Shown: positions 1 to 12,070, counted from the first letter of the stretch. The stretch: DNA of 64,000 nt from Calliopsis andreniformis (GCF_051401765.1 NW_027480467.1:434001-498000), one strand, 5' to 3'. The notes: generated by a model from the letters alone, not told the origin. Translations and numbers: made by a program.

Positions 1-179
1 TGACTGAGGATTGAGGAATGGGGATTGAGCATTGAGGATTGAAGATTGAGGACAGGGGATTGAGGATTGAAGATTGAGAATTGAGGATTGAGGATTGAGA
101 ATTGAGAATTGAGGATGAGGACTGAGGGTTGAGGATTGAGGTTTGAGGAATGAGGATTGAGGATTGAAGATTGAGGATT

Positions 180-900
180 GGGTATTGAGGATCGAAGAAT
201 GAGGATTGAGGATTGAGGATTGAGGATTGAGGATTGAATATTGAGTATTGAGGAATGAAGATTGACTATTGAGGATTGCGAATTGAGGATTGAGGATTGA
301 GGATTGAGGATTGAAGATTGAGTATTGAGACCTGAAGGTTGAGGATTGTGGATTGAGGATTGAGGATTGAGGCTTGAATATTGAGGATTGGGGACTGAGT
401 GTTGAGGGTTGAGTGATGAGAATTGATGTTTGTGGATAGGGATTTGAAGATTGCAGGTTGAGTATTGAGTATTCAAAACTGTGAATTCATGATATTCTAT
501 TGAGGATTCAGGATTGACCACTGATTGTTGAGGACTGAGGGCTGAAGATTGAGGATTCAGGATTGAGGATCCAGGATTGAGGTTTGAGGACTGAGGATAG
601 AGGATTGAGGATTGAGGATTGAGGATTGAGGATTGAGGATTGAAGACTGAGGATCGGTTATTGAGGATTGAACATTGAGGATTGAGGATTGAGGATTGAG
701 GATTGAGGATTGAGGATTGAAGGTTGAATATTGATGAATGAAGATTGAGGATTGAGGAATGAAGGTCCTTGATTGCGGACGAGGACTGAGGGTTGAATAT
801 TGATGTTTGAGGTATGAGGATTGAGGATTGATAATTGAGAATTGAGGATTGAGGATTGAAGATTGAGGATTGGGTATTGAGGATTGAAGAATGAGGATTG
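180..900. repeat. H block, copy 1
   Basis: Array segment around island H at 414. It matches 9,169-9,880 (offset 8,989), and also the H regions near 19.6-20.3, 49.3-49.9 and 56.4-57.1 kb. Shared markers are GATCGAAGAATG upstream, GACTATTGAGGATTGCGAA before the island, the rare GGATCCAGG after it, and a following segment with GATTGCGGACG. The copy has private changes, for example GAAGGTCCTTG near 772. Confidence 0.75.
414..545 (+). repeat. Island 1, type H
   Basis: Defines type H: GATAGGGATTTG, then GAATTCATGATATTC, then GACCACTGATTG. This copy has private ATTCAAAACT and GAGGATTCAGG. The plus sign here and below only states island orientation. Confidence 0.85.
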
Positions 901-1105
901 AGGATTGAGGATTGAGGATTGAGGATTGCAGATGGAGTATTGAGGATTGAAGATTGAGAATTGAGGATTGAGGATTGAGGATTGAGGATTGAGGATTGAG
1001 GATTGAGGATTGAATATTGAGTATTGAGGGTTGAAGATTGAGGATTGAGGATTGAGGATTGAGGATTGAGGATTGAAGATTGAGGGCTGAGTGTTGAGGG
1101 TAGAG

Positions 1106-1237
1106 TGATGAGAATTGATGTTTGTGGTTTGAGATTTGAAGATGGAAGAATGGGCATTGAGTATTGAAAACTGTGAATTGAGGATATTCTATTGTAGTTT
1201 GAGGATTGACAATTGATTGTTGAGGACTGAGGGCTGA
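1106..1237 (+). repeat. Island 2, degraded
   Basis: The core GAGGATATTCTATTG is present, but GTGGTTTGAGATTTG, GATGGAAGAATGGGC and CAATTGATTG differ from every other copy. An old or unhomogenised copy. Confidence 0.7.
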
Positions 1238-1385
1238 AGATTGAGGATTTAGGATTGAGGATTCGGGATTGAGGTTTGAGGACTGAGGATTGAGGGTTGA
1301 GGATTGAGGATTGAGGATTGACGCTTGAGGATTGTGGATTGAGGATGGAGGATTGAAGAGAGAGGACTGAGTGTTGAGGATAGAG

Positions 1386-1500
1386 TGTTGAGGATTGATG
1401 TTTGCGAATTGAGATTTGATTATTGAATATTTCGGATTGAGTATTCAACCATGAGGATTCAGTATATTCTATTGAGTATTGAGAATTGAGGATTGATGGT
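1386..1500 (+). repeat. Island 3, strongly degraded
   Basis: Recognised by GATGTTTGCG, GAGATTTGATTATTG and AGTATATTCTATTGAG in the right order and spacing. The right third has reverted to or been replaced by plain array. Confidence 0.55.
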
Positions 1501-2752
1501 TGAGTATTGAGGATTGATGGATGAGGGTTGTGTGTTGAATATTGAGGATTGAGGGTTGAGGAATGAGGATTGAGGATTAAGGATTGAAGATTGAGTATTG
1601 ATGATTGAATATTGAGGACTGAGGATTGAGGTTTGAGGATTGAGGACGAGGACTGACGGTTGAGGATTGAGGTTTGAGGATCGAGTAATGAGGATTGAGC
1701 ATTGAGGATTGAGGATTGAAGATTCAGAATTGAGGATTGAAGATAGAGGATTGAGGATTGAGGATTGAGGATTGACGCTTGAGGGTTGAGGGTTGAGGAT
1801 GGAGGATTGAAGATTGAGGATTGAGGATTGAGGATTGAGGATTGAGGATTGAGGATTGAAGATTGAGGATTGGGTTTTGAGGATCGAAGAATGAGGATTG
1901 AGGATTGAGGATTGAGGATTGAGGATTGAATATTGAGTATTGAGGATTGAAGATTGACTATTGAGGATTGCGAATTGAGGATTGAGTATTGAGGATTGAA
2001 GATTGAGGATTGAGGATTGAGGATTGGGGATTGAGGATTGAGGATTGAGGATTGAGGATTGAGGGTTGTGGATTGAGGACGAGGACTGAGGGTTGAATAT
2101 TTATGTTTGAGGTCTGAGGATTGAGGATTGAGGATTGAGAATCGAGTATTGAGGATTGAAGATTGAGTACTGAGGATTGAAGATTAAGATTGAGGATTGA
2201 GGATTGAGGATTGAGGATTGAGGATTGAGGATTGATGATTGAGTATTGAGGATTGAAGATTGAGGATTGAGGATTGAGGATTGAGGATTGAGGATTGAAG
2301 ATTGAGTACTGAGGATTGAAGGTTAAGATTGAGGATTGAGGATTGAGGATTGAGGATTGAGGGTTGTGGATTGAAGACGAGGACTGAGGGTTGAATATTT
2401 ATGTTTGAGGTCTGAGGATTGAGGATTGAGGATTGAGAATTGAGGATTGAGGATTGAGGATTGAAGATTGCGGATTCGGCATTGAGGATTGAGGATTGAG
2501 GAATGAAGATTGAGGATAGGGTATTGAGGATTGAAGGATGATTATTGAGGATTGAGGATTGAGGATTGAGGATTGAATATTGAGTATTGAGGATTGAAGG
2601 TCGACTATTGAGGATTGCGAATTGAGGATTTAGGGTTGAGGATTGATAATTGAAGATTGAGTATTGAGGATTGAAGGTTGAGGATTGTGGATTGATGATT
2701 GAGGATTGAGGCTTGAATATTGAGGATTGGGGACTGAGTGTTGAGGGTTGAG

Positions 2753-2884
2753 TGATGAGAATTGATGTTTGTGGATAGAGATTTGAAGATTGCAGGTTGA
2801 GTATTGAGTATTGAAAATTGTGAAATCATGATATTCTATTGAGGATTGAGGATGGACCACTGATTGTTGAGGACTGAGGGCTGA
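2753..2884 (+). repeat. Island 4, type K
   Basis: Defines type K: GCAGGTTGAG, GAAAATTGTG, GAAATCATGATATTC and GATGGACCA. This is the CCACTG form. It has ATTGATGTTTG where other K copies have ATTGGTGTTTG. Confidence 0.85.
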
Positions 2885-3596
2885 AAATTGAGGATTCAGG
2901 ATTGAGGATTCAGGATTGAGGTTTGAGGACTGAGGATTGAGGATTGAGGATTGAGGGTTGAGGATTGAGGATTGAAGATTGAGGATTGAGGATTGAGGAT
3001 TGAGGATTGAGGATGAGGGCTGCAGGTTGAGGATTGGGGTTTGAGGACTAAGGACGGAGGATTGAGGATTGAGAATTGAGGATTGAGGATTGAGGATTGA
3101 AGATTGAGGATTGGGTATTGTGGATCGAAGAATGAGGATTGAGGATTGAGGATTGAGGATTGAATATTGAGTATTGAGGATTGAATATTGAGGATTGAGG
3201 ATTGAAGATTGACTATTGAGGATTGCGAATTGAGGATAGAGTATTGAGGATTGAAGATTGAGGATTGAGGATTGAGGATTGAAGATTGAGGATTGAGGAT
3301 TGAGGATTGAGGATTGAGGATTGAGGGTTGTGGATTGAGGACGAGGACTGAGGGTTGAATATTTATGTTTGAATTCTGAGGATTGAGGATTGAGGATTGA
3401 GGATCGAGGATTGAGGATTGAAGATTGAGTACTGAGGATTGGAGATTGACGATCGAGGATTGAGAATTAGCATTGAGTATTGAGGATTGAGGATTGAAGA
3501 TTGAATATTGAGGATTGAAGGTTGAGTATTGTGGATTGAGGATTGAGGATTGAGGATTGAATACTGAGGATTGGGGACTGAGTGTTGAGGGTTGAA

Positions 3597-3728
3597 TGAT
3601 GATAATTGGTGTTTGTGGATAGAGATTTGAAGATTGCAGATTGAGTATTGAGTATTGAAAACTGTGAATTGATGATATTCTATTGAGGATTGAGGATTGA
3701 CCACTGATTGTTGAGGACTGAGGGCTGA
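3597..3728 (+). repeat. Island 5, type N
   Basis: Defines type N: GATGATAATTGGTG at the left end, GAATTGATGATATTC core, GACCACTGATTG, followed by GAAGCTTGAGG. Confidence 0.85.
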
Positions 3729-4490
3729 AGCTTGAGGATTCAGTATTGAGGATTCAGGATTGGGGTTTGAGGAGAGAGGACTGAGGATTGAGGGTTGAGG
3801 ATTGAGAATTGAGGATTGAGGATTGAGGATTGAAGATTGGCTGTTGAGGATTGAACATTGAGGATTGAGGATTGAGGATTGAGGATTGAGGATTGAGGAT
3901 TGAAGACTGAGGATTGGTTATTGAGGCTTGAACGTTGAGGATTGAGGATTGCGGTTTGAGTGGTGAAGATTGAGGGTTGAGGATTCAGGATTGAGGATTG
4001 AGGATTGAGGATTGAAGATTGAATATTGATGATTAAAGATTGAGGGTTGAGGATTGACGGTTGTGGAGTGAGGACGAGGACTGAGTGTTGAATATTGATG
4101 TTTGAGGTCTGGGGATTGAGGATTGAGAATTGAGAATTGAGGACTGAGGGCTGAAGATTGAGGATTCAGGATTGAGGATTCAGAATTGAGGTTTGAGGAC
4201 TGAGGAGTGAGGATTGAAGATTGAGTATTGAGGCTTGAAGATTGAGGATTGAGGATTGAGGATTGAGGATTGAAGATTGAGTATTGGGGATTGAAGATTG
4301 AGGATTGAGGATTGAGGCTTGAGGATTGAGGATTGGAGATTGAGTTCTGAGGATTGAAGGTTAAGATTGAGGATTGAGGATTGAGGACTGAGGATTGAGG
4401 ATTGAGGATTGAAGGTTCAGTATTGAGGATTGAAGATTGAGAATTGAGGATTGAGGATTGAACATTGAGGACTGAGTGTTGAGGGTTGAG

Positions 4491-4622
4491 TGATGAGACT
4501 TGATGTTTGTGGATAGAGAATTGAAGATTGCAGATTGAGTATTGAGTATTGAAGACTGTGAATTGAGTATATTCTATTGAGGATTGAGGATTGACAACTG
4601 ATTGTTGAGGACTGAAGGCTGA
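4491..4622 (+). repeat. Island 6, G-like
   Basis: Has GAGTATATTCTATTG, CAACTGATTG and the downstream GGTTCCGG that marks types G and T, but keeps full heptamers in the left half. It may resemble the ancestor of G. Confidence 0.8.
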
Positions 4623-5419
4623 AGATTAAGGGTTCCGGATTGAGGATTCAGAATTGAAATTTGAGGACTGAGCATTGAGGATTGAAGATTGAGTATTGAG
4701 GATTGAAGATTCAGAATTGAGGATTGAGGATTGAGGAATGAGGATTAGGCCCGAGGGTTGAGGATTTAGGTTTGAGGACTGAGGACTGAGGATTGAGGAT
4801 TGAGAATTGAGGATTGATGATTGGGTATTGAGGATTGAGGATTGAGGATTGAAGATTGAGGATAGGGTATTGATGATTGAAGGATGATGATTGAGGATTG
4901 AGGATTGAGGATTGAGGATTGAATATTGAGTATTGAGGATTGAAGATCGACTATTGAGGATTGCGAATTGAGGATTGAGGGTTGAGGATTGAGGATTGAG
5001 GATTGAGGGTTGAGGATTGAGGATTGAGGATTGAAGATTGAGGATTGGGTATTGAGGATCGAAGAATGAGGATTGAGGACTGAGGATTGAGGATTGAGGA
5101 TTGAATATTGAGTATTGAGGATTGAAGGTTGACTATTGAGGATTGCGAATTGAGGATTGAGGATTGAGGGTTGAAGATTGAGGATTGGGTATTGAGGATT
5201 GAAGAATGAGGATTGAGGATTGAGGATTGAGGATTGAGGATTGAAGAGTGAGTATTGAGGATTGAAGATTGACGATCGAGGATTGAGAATTAGGATTGAG
5301 TATTGAGGATTGAGGATTGAAGATTGAATATTGAGGATTGAAGGTTGAGTATTGTGGATTGAGGATTGAGGATTGAGGATTGAATATTGAGGATCGGGGA
5401 CTGAGTGTTGAGGGTTGAA

Positions 5420-5551
5420 TGATGATAATTGGTGTTTGTGGATAGAGATTTGAAGATTGCAGATTGAGTATTGAGTATTGAAAACTGTGAATTGATGATA
5501 TTCTATTGAGGATTGAGGATTGACCACTGATTGTTGAGGACTGAGGGCTGA
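5420..5551 (+). repeat. Island 7, type N
   Basis: Typical N copy, with GATCGGGGACTG before it. Partner of the copy at 16,703. Confidence 0.85.
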
Positions 5552-6467
5552 AGCTTGAGGATTCAGTATTGAGGATTCAGGATTGGGGTTTGAGGTGAGA
5601 GGACTGAGGATTGAGGGTCGAGGATTGAGAATTGAGGATTGAGGATTGAGCATTGAGGATTGAAGGTTGAATATTGATGAATGAAGATTGATAATTGAGG
5701 ATTGAGGGTTGTGGATCGGGAACGAGGACTGAGGGTTGAGTGTTGATGCCTGAGGTCTGAGGATTGAGGATTGAGGATTGCGAACTGAGGATTGAGGATT
5801 GAGGATTGAAGATTGAGGATTGGGTATTGAGGATTGAAGAATGAGGATTGAAGAATGAGGATTGGGGAATGAGTATTGAGGATTGAGGATTGAATATTGA
5901 GTATTGAGGATTGAATATTGAGGATTGAGGATTGAGGATTGAGGATTGAGGATTGAAGATTGAGTATTGAGGATTGAAGATTGAGGATTTAGGATTGAGG
6001 ATTGAGGATTGAGGATTGAGGATTGAGGATTGAAGATTGAGGATTGAGGATTGAGGATTGAGGATTGAGGGTTGTGGATTGAAGACGAGGACTGAGGGTT
6101 GAATGTTTATGTTTGAGGTCTGAGGATTGAGGATTGAGGATTGAGAATTGAGGATTGAGGATTGAGGATTGAAAATTGAGGATTGGGTATTGAGGATTGT
6201 GGATTGAGGAATGAAGATTGAGGATAGGGTATTGAGGATTGAAGGATGATGATTGAGGATTGAGGATTGAGGATTGAGGATTGAATATTGAGTATTGAGG
6301 ATTGAATATTGAGGATTGAGGATTGAGGATTGAGGATTGAGGATTGAGGATTGAGTATTGAGGATTGAAGATTGAGTATTGAGGATTCAAGGTTGAGGAT
6401 TGTGGGTTGAGGATTGAGGATTGAGGCTTGAATATTGAGGATTGGGGATTGAGTGTTGAGGGTTGAG

Positions 6468-6599
6468 TGATGAGAATTTATGTTTCTGGATAGAGAGTTG
6501 AAGATTGCAGATTGAGTATTGAGTATTGAAAACTGTGAATTGAGGATATTCTATTGAGGATTGAGGATTGACAACTGAATGTTGAGGAATGAGGGCTGA
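6468..6599 (+). repeat. Island 8, type Ya
   Basis: Defines type Y: GAATTTATGTTTCTGG, GATAGAGAGTTGAAG, GAATTGAGGATATTC and CAACTGAATG. Form Ya ends GAGGAATGAGGGCTGA; form Yc ends GAGGACTGAGGGCTGA. Confidence 0.88.
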
Positions 6600-7271
6600 A
6601 GATTGAGGATTCAGGATTGAGGATTCAGAATTGAGGTTTGAGGACTGAGGATTGAGGATTGAAGATTGAGTATCGAGGATTGAACATTGAGGATTGAGGA
6701 TTGAGGATTGAGGATTGAGGATGAGGGCTGAGGGTTGAGGTTTGGGGTTTGAGGACTAAGGACGGAGGATTGAGGATTGAGAATTGAGGATTGAGGATTG
6801 AGGATTGAAGATTGAGGATTGGGTATTGAGTATTGAAGATTGAAGATTGAGGATTGAGGATTGAGGATTGAGGATTGAGGGTTGTGGATTGAAGACGAGG
6901 ACTGAGGGTTGAATATTTATGTTTGAGGTCTGAGGATTGAGGATTGAGGATTGAGAATTGAGGATTGAGGATTGAGGATTGAAGATTGAGGATTGGGTAT
7001 TGAGGATTGAGGATTGAGGAATGAAGATTGAGGATAGGGTATTGAGGATTGAAGGATGATGACTGAGGATTGAGGATTAAGGATTGAGGATTGAATATTA
7101 AAGTATTGAGGATTGATGGTCGACTATTGAGGATTGCGTATTGAGGATTGAGGGTTGAGGATTGAGGATTGAAGATTGAGTATTGAGGATTGAAGGTTGA
7201 GGATTGTGGATTGAGGATTGAGGATTGAGGCTTGAATATTGAGGATTGGGGACTGAGTGTTGAGGGTTGAG

Positions 7272-7403
7272 TGATGAGAATTGGTGTTTGTGGATAGAGA
7301 TTTGAAGATTGCAGGTTGAGTATTGAGTATTGAAAATTGTGAAATCATGATATTCTATTGAGGATTGAGGACGGACCACTGATTGTTGAGGACTGAGGGC
7401 TGA
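7272..7403 (+). repeat. Island 9, type K
   Basis: CCACTG form with private GACGGACC; followed by GCTGATG. Unit 1 of the 1,188-bp tandem. Confidence 0.85.
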
Positions 7404-7655
7404 TGATTGAGGATTCAGGATTGAGGATTCAGGATTGAGGATTGAGGACTGAGGAGTGAGGGTTGAGGGTTGAGGATTGAAGACTTAATATTGATGATTA
7501 AAGATTGAGGGTTGAGGATTGAGGGTTGTGGATTGAGGACGAGGACTGAGTGTTGAATATTGATGTATGAGGTCTGAGGATTGAGGATTGAGAATTGAGG
7601 ATTGAGGATTGAGGCTTGAATATTGAGGATTGGGGATTGAGTGTTGAGGGTTGAG

Positions 7656-7787
7656 TGATGAGAATTTATGTTTCTGGATAGAGAGTTGAAGATTGCAGAT
7701 TGAGTATTGAGTATTGAAAACTGTGAATTGAGGATATTCTATTGAGGATTGAGGATTGACAACTGAATGTTGAGGAATGAGGGCTGA
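7656..7787 (+). repeat. Island 10, type Ya
   Basis: Tandem copy of island 8, with no difference seen. Confidence 0.88.
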
Positions 7788-8320
7788 AGATTGAGGATTC
7801 AGGATTGAGGATTCAGAATTGAGGTTTGAGGACTGAGGATTGAGGATTGAAGATTGAGTATCGAGGATTGAACATTGAGGATTGAGGATTGAGGATTGAG
7901 GATTGAGGATGAGGGCTGAGGGTTGAGGTTTGGGGTTTGAGGACTAAGGACGGAGGATTGAGGATTGAGAATTGAGGATTGAGGATTGAGGATTGAAGAT
8001 TGAGGATTGGGTATTGAGTATTGAAGATTGAAGATTGAGGATTGAGGATTGAGGATTGAGGATTGAGGAATGAAGATTGAGGATAGGGTATTGAGGATTG
8101 AAGGATGATGACTGAGGATTGAGGATTAAGGATTGAGGATTGAATATTAAAGTATTGAGGATTGATGGTCGACTATTGAGGATTGCGTATTGAGGATTGA
8201 GGGTTGAGGATTGAGGATTGAAGATTGAGTATTGAGGATTGAAGGTTGAGGATTGTGGATTGAGGATTGAGGATTGAGGCTTGAATATTGAGGATTGGGG
8301 ACTGAGTGTTGAGGGTTGAG

Positions 8321-8452
8321 TGATGAGAATTGGTGTTTGTGGATAGAGATTTGAAGATTGCAGGTTGAGTATTGAGTATTGAAAATTGTGAAATCATGAT
8401 ATTCTATTGAGGATTGAGGATGGACCACTGATTGTTGAGGACTGAGGGCTGA
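8321..8452 (+). repeat. Island 11, type K
   Basis: Tandem copy of island 9 but with GATGGACCACTG; followed by GCTGATG, as at 18,520. Confidence 0.88.
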
Positions 8453-8815
8453 TGATTGAGGATTCAGGATTGAGGATTCAGGATTGAGGATTGAGGACTG
8501 AGGATTGAGGATTGAGGGTTGAGGATTGAAGACTTAATATTGATGATTAAAGATTGAGGGTTGAGTATTGAGGGTTGTGGATTGAGGACGAGGACTGAGT
8601 GTTGAATATTGATGTATGAGGTCTGAGGATTGAGGATTGAGAATTGAGAGTTGAGGAATGAGGATTGAAGATTGAGGATTGGGTATTGAGGTTTGACGAA
8701 TGAGGATTGAGGATAGGGGATTGATGATTGCGGATTGAAGATTCAGTATTGAGGATTGAAGATTCAGAATTGAGGATTAGGATTGAACATTGAGTACTGA
8801 GTGTTGAGGGTTGAG

Positions 8816-8947
8816 TGATGAGAATTTATGTTTCTGGTTAGAGAGTTGAAGATTGCAGATTGAGTATTGAGTATTGAAAACTGTGAATTGAGGAAATTCC
8901 ATTGAGGATTGAGGATTGACAACTGAATGTTGAGGACTGAGGGCTGA
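8816..8947 (+). repeat. Island 12, type Yc
   Basis: Variant core GAGGAAATTCCATTG and GGTTAGAGAG. The ATTCCATT and GTTAGAG changes are shared with island 27, its partner in copy B. Confidence 0.85.
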
Positions 8948-9402
8948 AGGGTGATGATTCAGGATTGAGGATTCAGAATTGAGGTTTGAGGACTGAGGAT
9001 TGAGGATTGAAGATTGAGTATTGAGGATTGAAGATTGAGGATTGAGGATTGAGGATTGAGGATTGAGGATGAGGGCTGAGGGTTGAGGATTGGGGTTTGA
9101 GGACTAAGGACGGAAGATTGTGGATTGAGAATTGAGGATTGAGGATTGAGGATTGAAGATTGAGGATTGGGTATTGAGGATCGAAGAATGAGGATTGAGG
9201 ATTGAGGATTGAGGACTGAGGATTGAATATTGAGTATTGAGGATTGAAGATTGACTATTGAGGATTGCGAATTGAGGATTGAGGATTGAGGATTGAGGAT
9301 TGAAGATTGAGTATTGAGGATTGAAGGTTGAGGATTGTGGATTGAGGATTGAGGATTGAGGCTTGAATATTGAGGATTGGGGACTGAGTGTTCAGGGTTG
9401 AG

Positions 9403-9534
9403 TGATGAGAATTGATGTTTGTGGATAGGGATTTGAAGATTGCAGGTTGAGTATTGAGTATTGAAAACTGTGAATTCATGATATTCTATTGAGGATTGAG
9501 GATTGACCACTGATTGTTGAGGACTGAGGGCTGA
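9403..9534 (+). repeat. Island 13, type H
   Basis: GAATTCATGATATTC core; preceded by private GTTCAGGGTTG; followed by GGATCCAGG. Confidence 0.87.
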
Positions 9535-10101
9535 AGATTGAGGATTCAGGATTGAGGATCCAGGATTGAGGTTTGAGGACTGAGGATAGAGGATTGAGGA
9601 TTGAGGATTGAGGATTGAGGATTGAGGATTGAAGACTGAGGATCGGGTATTGAGGATTGAACATTGAGGATTGAGGATTGAGGATTGAGGATTGAAGGTT
9701 GAATATTGATGAATGAAGATTGAGGATTGAGGATTGAATGTCGTGGATTGCGGACGCGGACTGAGGGTTGAATATTGATGTTTGAGGTATGAGGATTGAG
9801 GATTGAGAATTGAGAATTGAGGATTGAGGATTGAAGATTGAGGATTGGGTATTGAGGATTGATGACTGAGGATTGAAGAATGAGGATTTAGGATTGAGGA
9901 TTGAGGATTGAGGATTGAAGATTGAGTATTGAGCATTGAAGCCTGACGATTGGGGATTGAGGATTGAGGATTGAGGATTGAGGATTGAGGATGGAGGATT
10001 GAAGATTGAGTATTGAGGATTGAAGATTGAGGATCGAGGATTGAGGGTTGAGGATTGAGGATTGAAGATTGAGGATTGGGGACTGAGTGTTGAGGGTTGA
10101 A

Positions 10102-10233
10102 TGATGAGAATTCATGTTTGTGGATTCAGAATTGAAGATTGCAGATTGAGTATTGAGTATTGAAAACTGTGAATTGATGATATTCTATTGAGGATTGAGA
10201 ATTGGCAACCGAATGTTGAGGGCTGAGGGCTGA
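10102..10233 (+). repeat. Island 14, type Q
   Basis: Defines type Q: GTGGATTCAGAATTGAAG, GATGATATTC, GAATTGGCAACCGAATG and GAGGGCTGAGGGCTGA. This copy and island 29 have GAATTCATGTTTG at the left. Confidence 0.87.
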
Positions 10234-11275
10234 AGATTGAGGATTCAGGATTGAGGATTCAGTAATGAGGTTTGAGGACTGAGGATTGAGGATTGAAGAT
10301 TGATTATTGAGGATTGAAGATTGAGGATTGAGGATTGATGACTGAGGATTGAGGATGAGGTCTGAGGGTTGAGGATTGAGGTTTGAGGACTAAGGACAGA
10401 GGATTGAGGATTGAGAGTTGAAGATTGAGGATTGAGGATTGAAGATTGAGGATTGGGTATTGAGGATTGAAGGTTGAGGATTGTGGATTGAGGATTGAGG
10501 ATTGAGGATTGAGGATTGAGGATTAAGGATTGAAGGTTGAATATTGATGAATGAAGGTTGAGGATTGAGGATTGAAGGTCGTGGGTAGAGGACGAGGACT
10601 GAGGGTTGATTATTGATACTTGAGGCCTGAGGATTGAGGATTGAGGATTGCGAATTAAGGGTTGAGGATTTAAGATTGAGGATTGGGTATTGAGGATTGA
10701 AGAATGAGGATTGAGGATTGAGGATTGAGGATTGAGGATTGAATATTGAGTATTGAGGATTGAAGATAGAGGGTTGACAATTGAGGATTGAGGATTGAGG
10801 ATTGAAGATTGAGTATTGAGGACTCAAGGTTGAAGATTGAGGATAGAGGATTGAGGTTTGAGGACTGAGGATTTAGGGTTGAGTGTTGAGGATTGAGGAT
10901 TGACGCTTGAGGATTGAGGATTGAGGATGGAGGATTGAAGAGAGAGGACTGAGTGTTGAGGATTGAGTGTTGAGGATTGAGGATTGAGGATTGAGGATTG
11001 AGAATTGAGGATTGAGGGTTGAGGATTGAAGATTGAGGATTGGGTATTGAGGATTGAAGAATGAGGATTGAGGATTGAGGATTGAGGATTGAGGATCGAA
11101 GATTGAGTATTGAGCATTGAAGCCTGACGATTGAGGATTGAGGATTGAGGATTGAGGTTTGAGGATGGAGGATTGAAGATTGAGTATTGACGATTGAAGA
11201 TTGAGGATCGAGGATTGAGGATTGAGTATTGAGGATAGAAGATTGAGGATTGGAGACTGAGTGTTAAGGGTTGAA

Positions 11276-11407
11276 TGATGAGAATTGATGTTTGTGGATA
11301 GAGATTTGAAGACTCCAGATTGAGTATTGAGTATTGAAAACGGTGAAATGATTATATTCTATTGAGGATTGAGAATTGACAACTGACTGTTGAGGACTGA
11401 GGTGTGA
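11276..11407 (+). repeat. Island 15, type C
   Basis: Defines type C: GAAGACTCCAG, GAAATGATTATATTC, GAATTGACAACTGACTG; preceded by GTGTTAAGGG. Ends with a variant GGTGTGA. Confidence 0.85.
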
Positions 11408-11938
11408 AGATTGAGGATTCAGGATTGAGGATTCAGGTTTGAGGTTTGAGGACTGAGGATTGTGGATTGAGGATTGAGGATTGAAGACTGAGGATTGAGG
11501 ATGAGGGCTGAGGGTTGAGGATTGAGGTTTGAGGACTGAGGGCAGAGGATTGAGGATTGAGAATTGAGGATTGAGGATTGAGGATTGAAGGTTGAATATT
11601 GATGAATGGAGATTGAGGATTGAGGATTGTGGGTTTTGGATTGAGAACGAGGACTGAGGATTGAGTGTTGATGCCTGAGGTCTGAGGATTGAGGATTGAG
11701 GATTGCGCACTGAGGATTGAGGATTGAGGATTGAAGATTGAGTATTGAGTATTGAGTATTGAGGATTGAGGATTGAGAATTGAGGATTGAGGATTGAGGA
11801 TTGAGTATTGATAATTGAAAATTGAGGATTGAGGATTGAGGATTGAGCATTGAGGATTGAAGGTTGAGGATTGTGGATTGAGGATTGAGGATTGAGGCTT
11901 GAATATTGAGGATTGGGGACTGAGTGTTGAGGGTTGAG

Positions 11939-12070
11939 TGATGGGAATTTATGTTTCTGGATAGAGATTTGAAGATTGCAGATTGAGTATTGAGTATTGA
12001 AAAGTGTGAATTGAGGATATTCTATTGAGGATTGAGGATTGACAACTGAATGTTGCGGACTGAGGGCTGA
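11939..12070 (+). repeat. Island 16, type Yc
   Basis: Private ATGGGAATTT, AAAGTGTG and GTTGCGGACTG; GAGATTTG where most Y copies have GAGAGTTG, as in islands 31 and 51. Confidence 0.85.

Larger units (their letters stand above)
901..5172. repeat. Diverged mosaic of array and islands
   Basis: No gene is seen here. The stretch is heptamer array with two badly degraded islands (1,106 and 1,386) and K, N and G-like islands at 2,753, 3,597 and 4,491. Short pieces match later blocks, such as the segment with GATGAGGGCTG near 3.02 kb and the GACGAGGACTG segments near 1.65, 2.08, 2.37, 3.34 and 4.07 kb, but I could not place the region as a whole in one long duplicate. It looks older or less homogenised than 22-44 kb. 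Confidence 0.7.
6407..7594. repeat. 1,188-bp tandem duplication, unit 1
   Basis: Islands Ya (6,468) and K (7,272) with their flanks repeat immediately downstream at a spacing of 1,188 bp on the left part. This unit keeps a 139-bp piece (about 6,870-7,010, with the GACGAGGACTG segment) that unit 2 lacks. Confidence 0.8.
7595..8648. repeat. 1,188-bp tandem duplication, unit 2 (139 bp deleted)
   Basis: Repeat of 6,407-7,594. The spacing drops from 1,188 to 1,049 bp after about 8,055, where GATTGAGGATTGAGGAATG joins array directly to the segment that follows the missing piece. The shared marker GACTTAATATTGATG lies at 7,482 and 8,531. Confidence 0.8.

Noticed and set aside
414..545. Islands as transposon or retroelement remnants
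   Set aside because: They keep the 7-bp register of the array, lack terminal repeats, target-site duplications and coding potential, and differ from flanks only by point changes.
1425..1440. CENP-B box (TTTCGGATTGAG)
   Set aside because: Lacks the spaced CGGG half of the motif, and does not recur in other islands.
2625..2640. Plant-type telomere heptamer TTTAGGG (GATTTAGGGTTGAGG; also near 10.87, 21.31, 33.54 and 45.00 kb)
   Set aside because: Only single occurrences, each two substitutions from the TTGAGGA unit and never in tandem.
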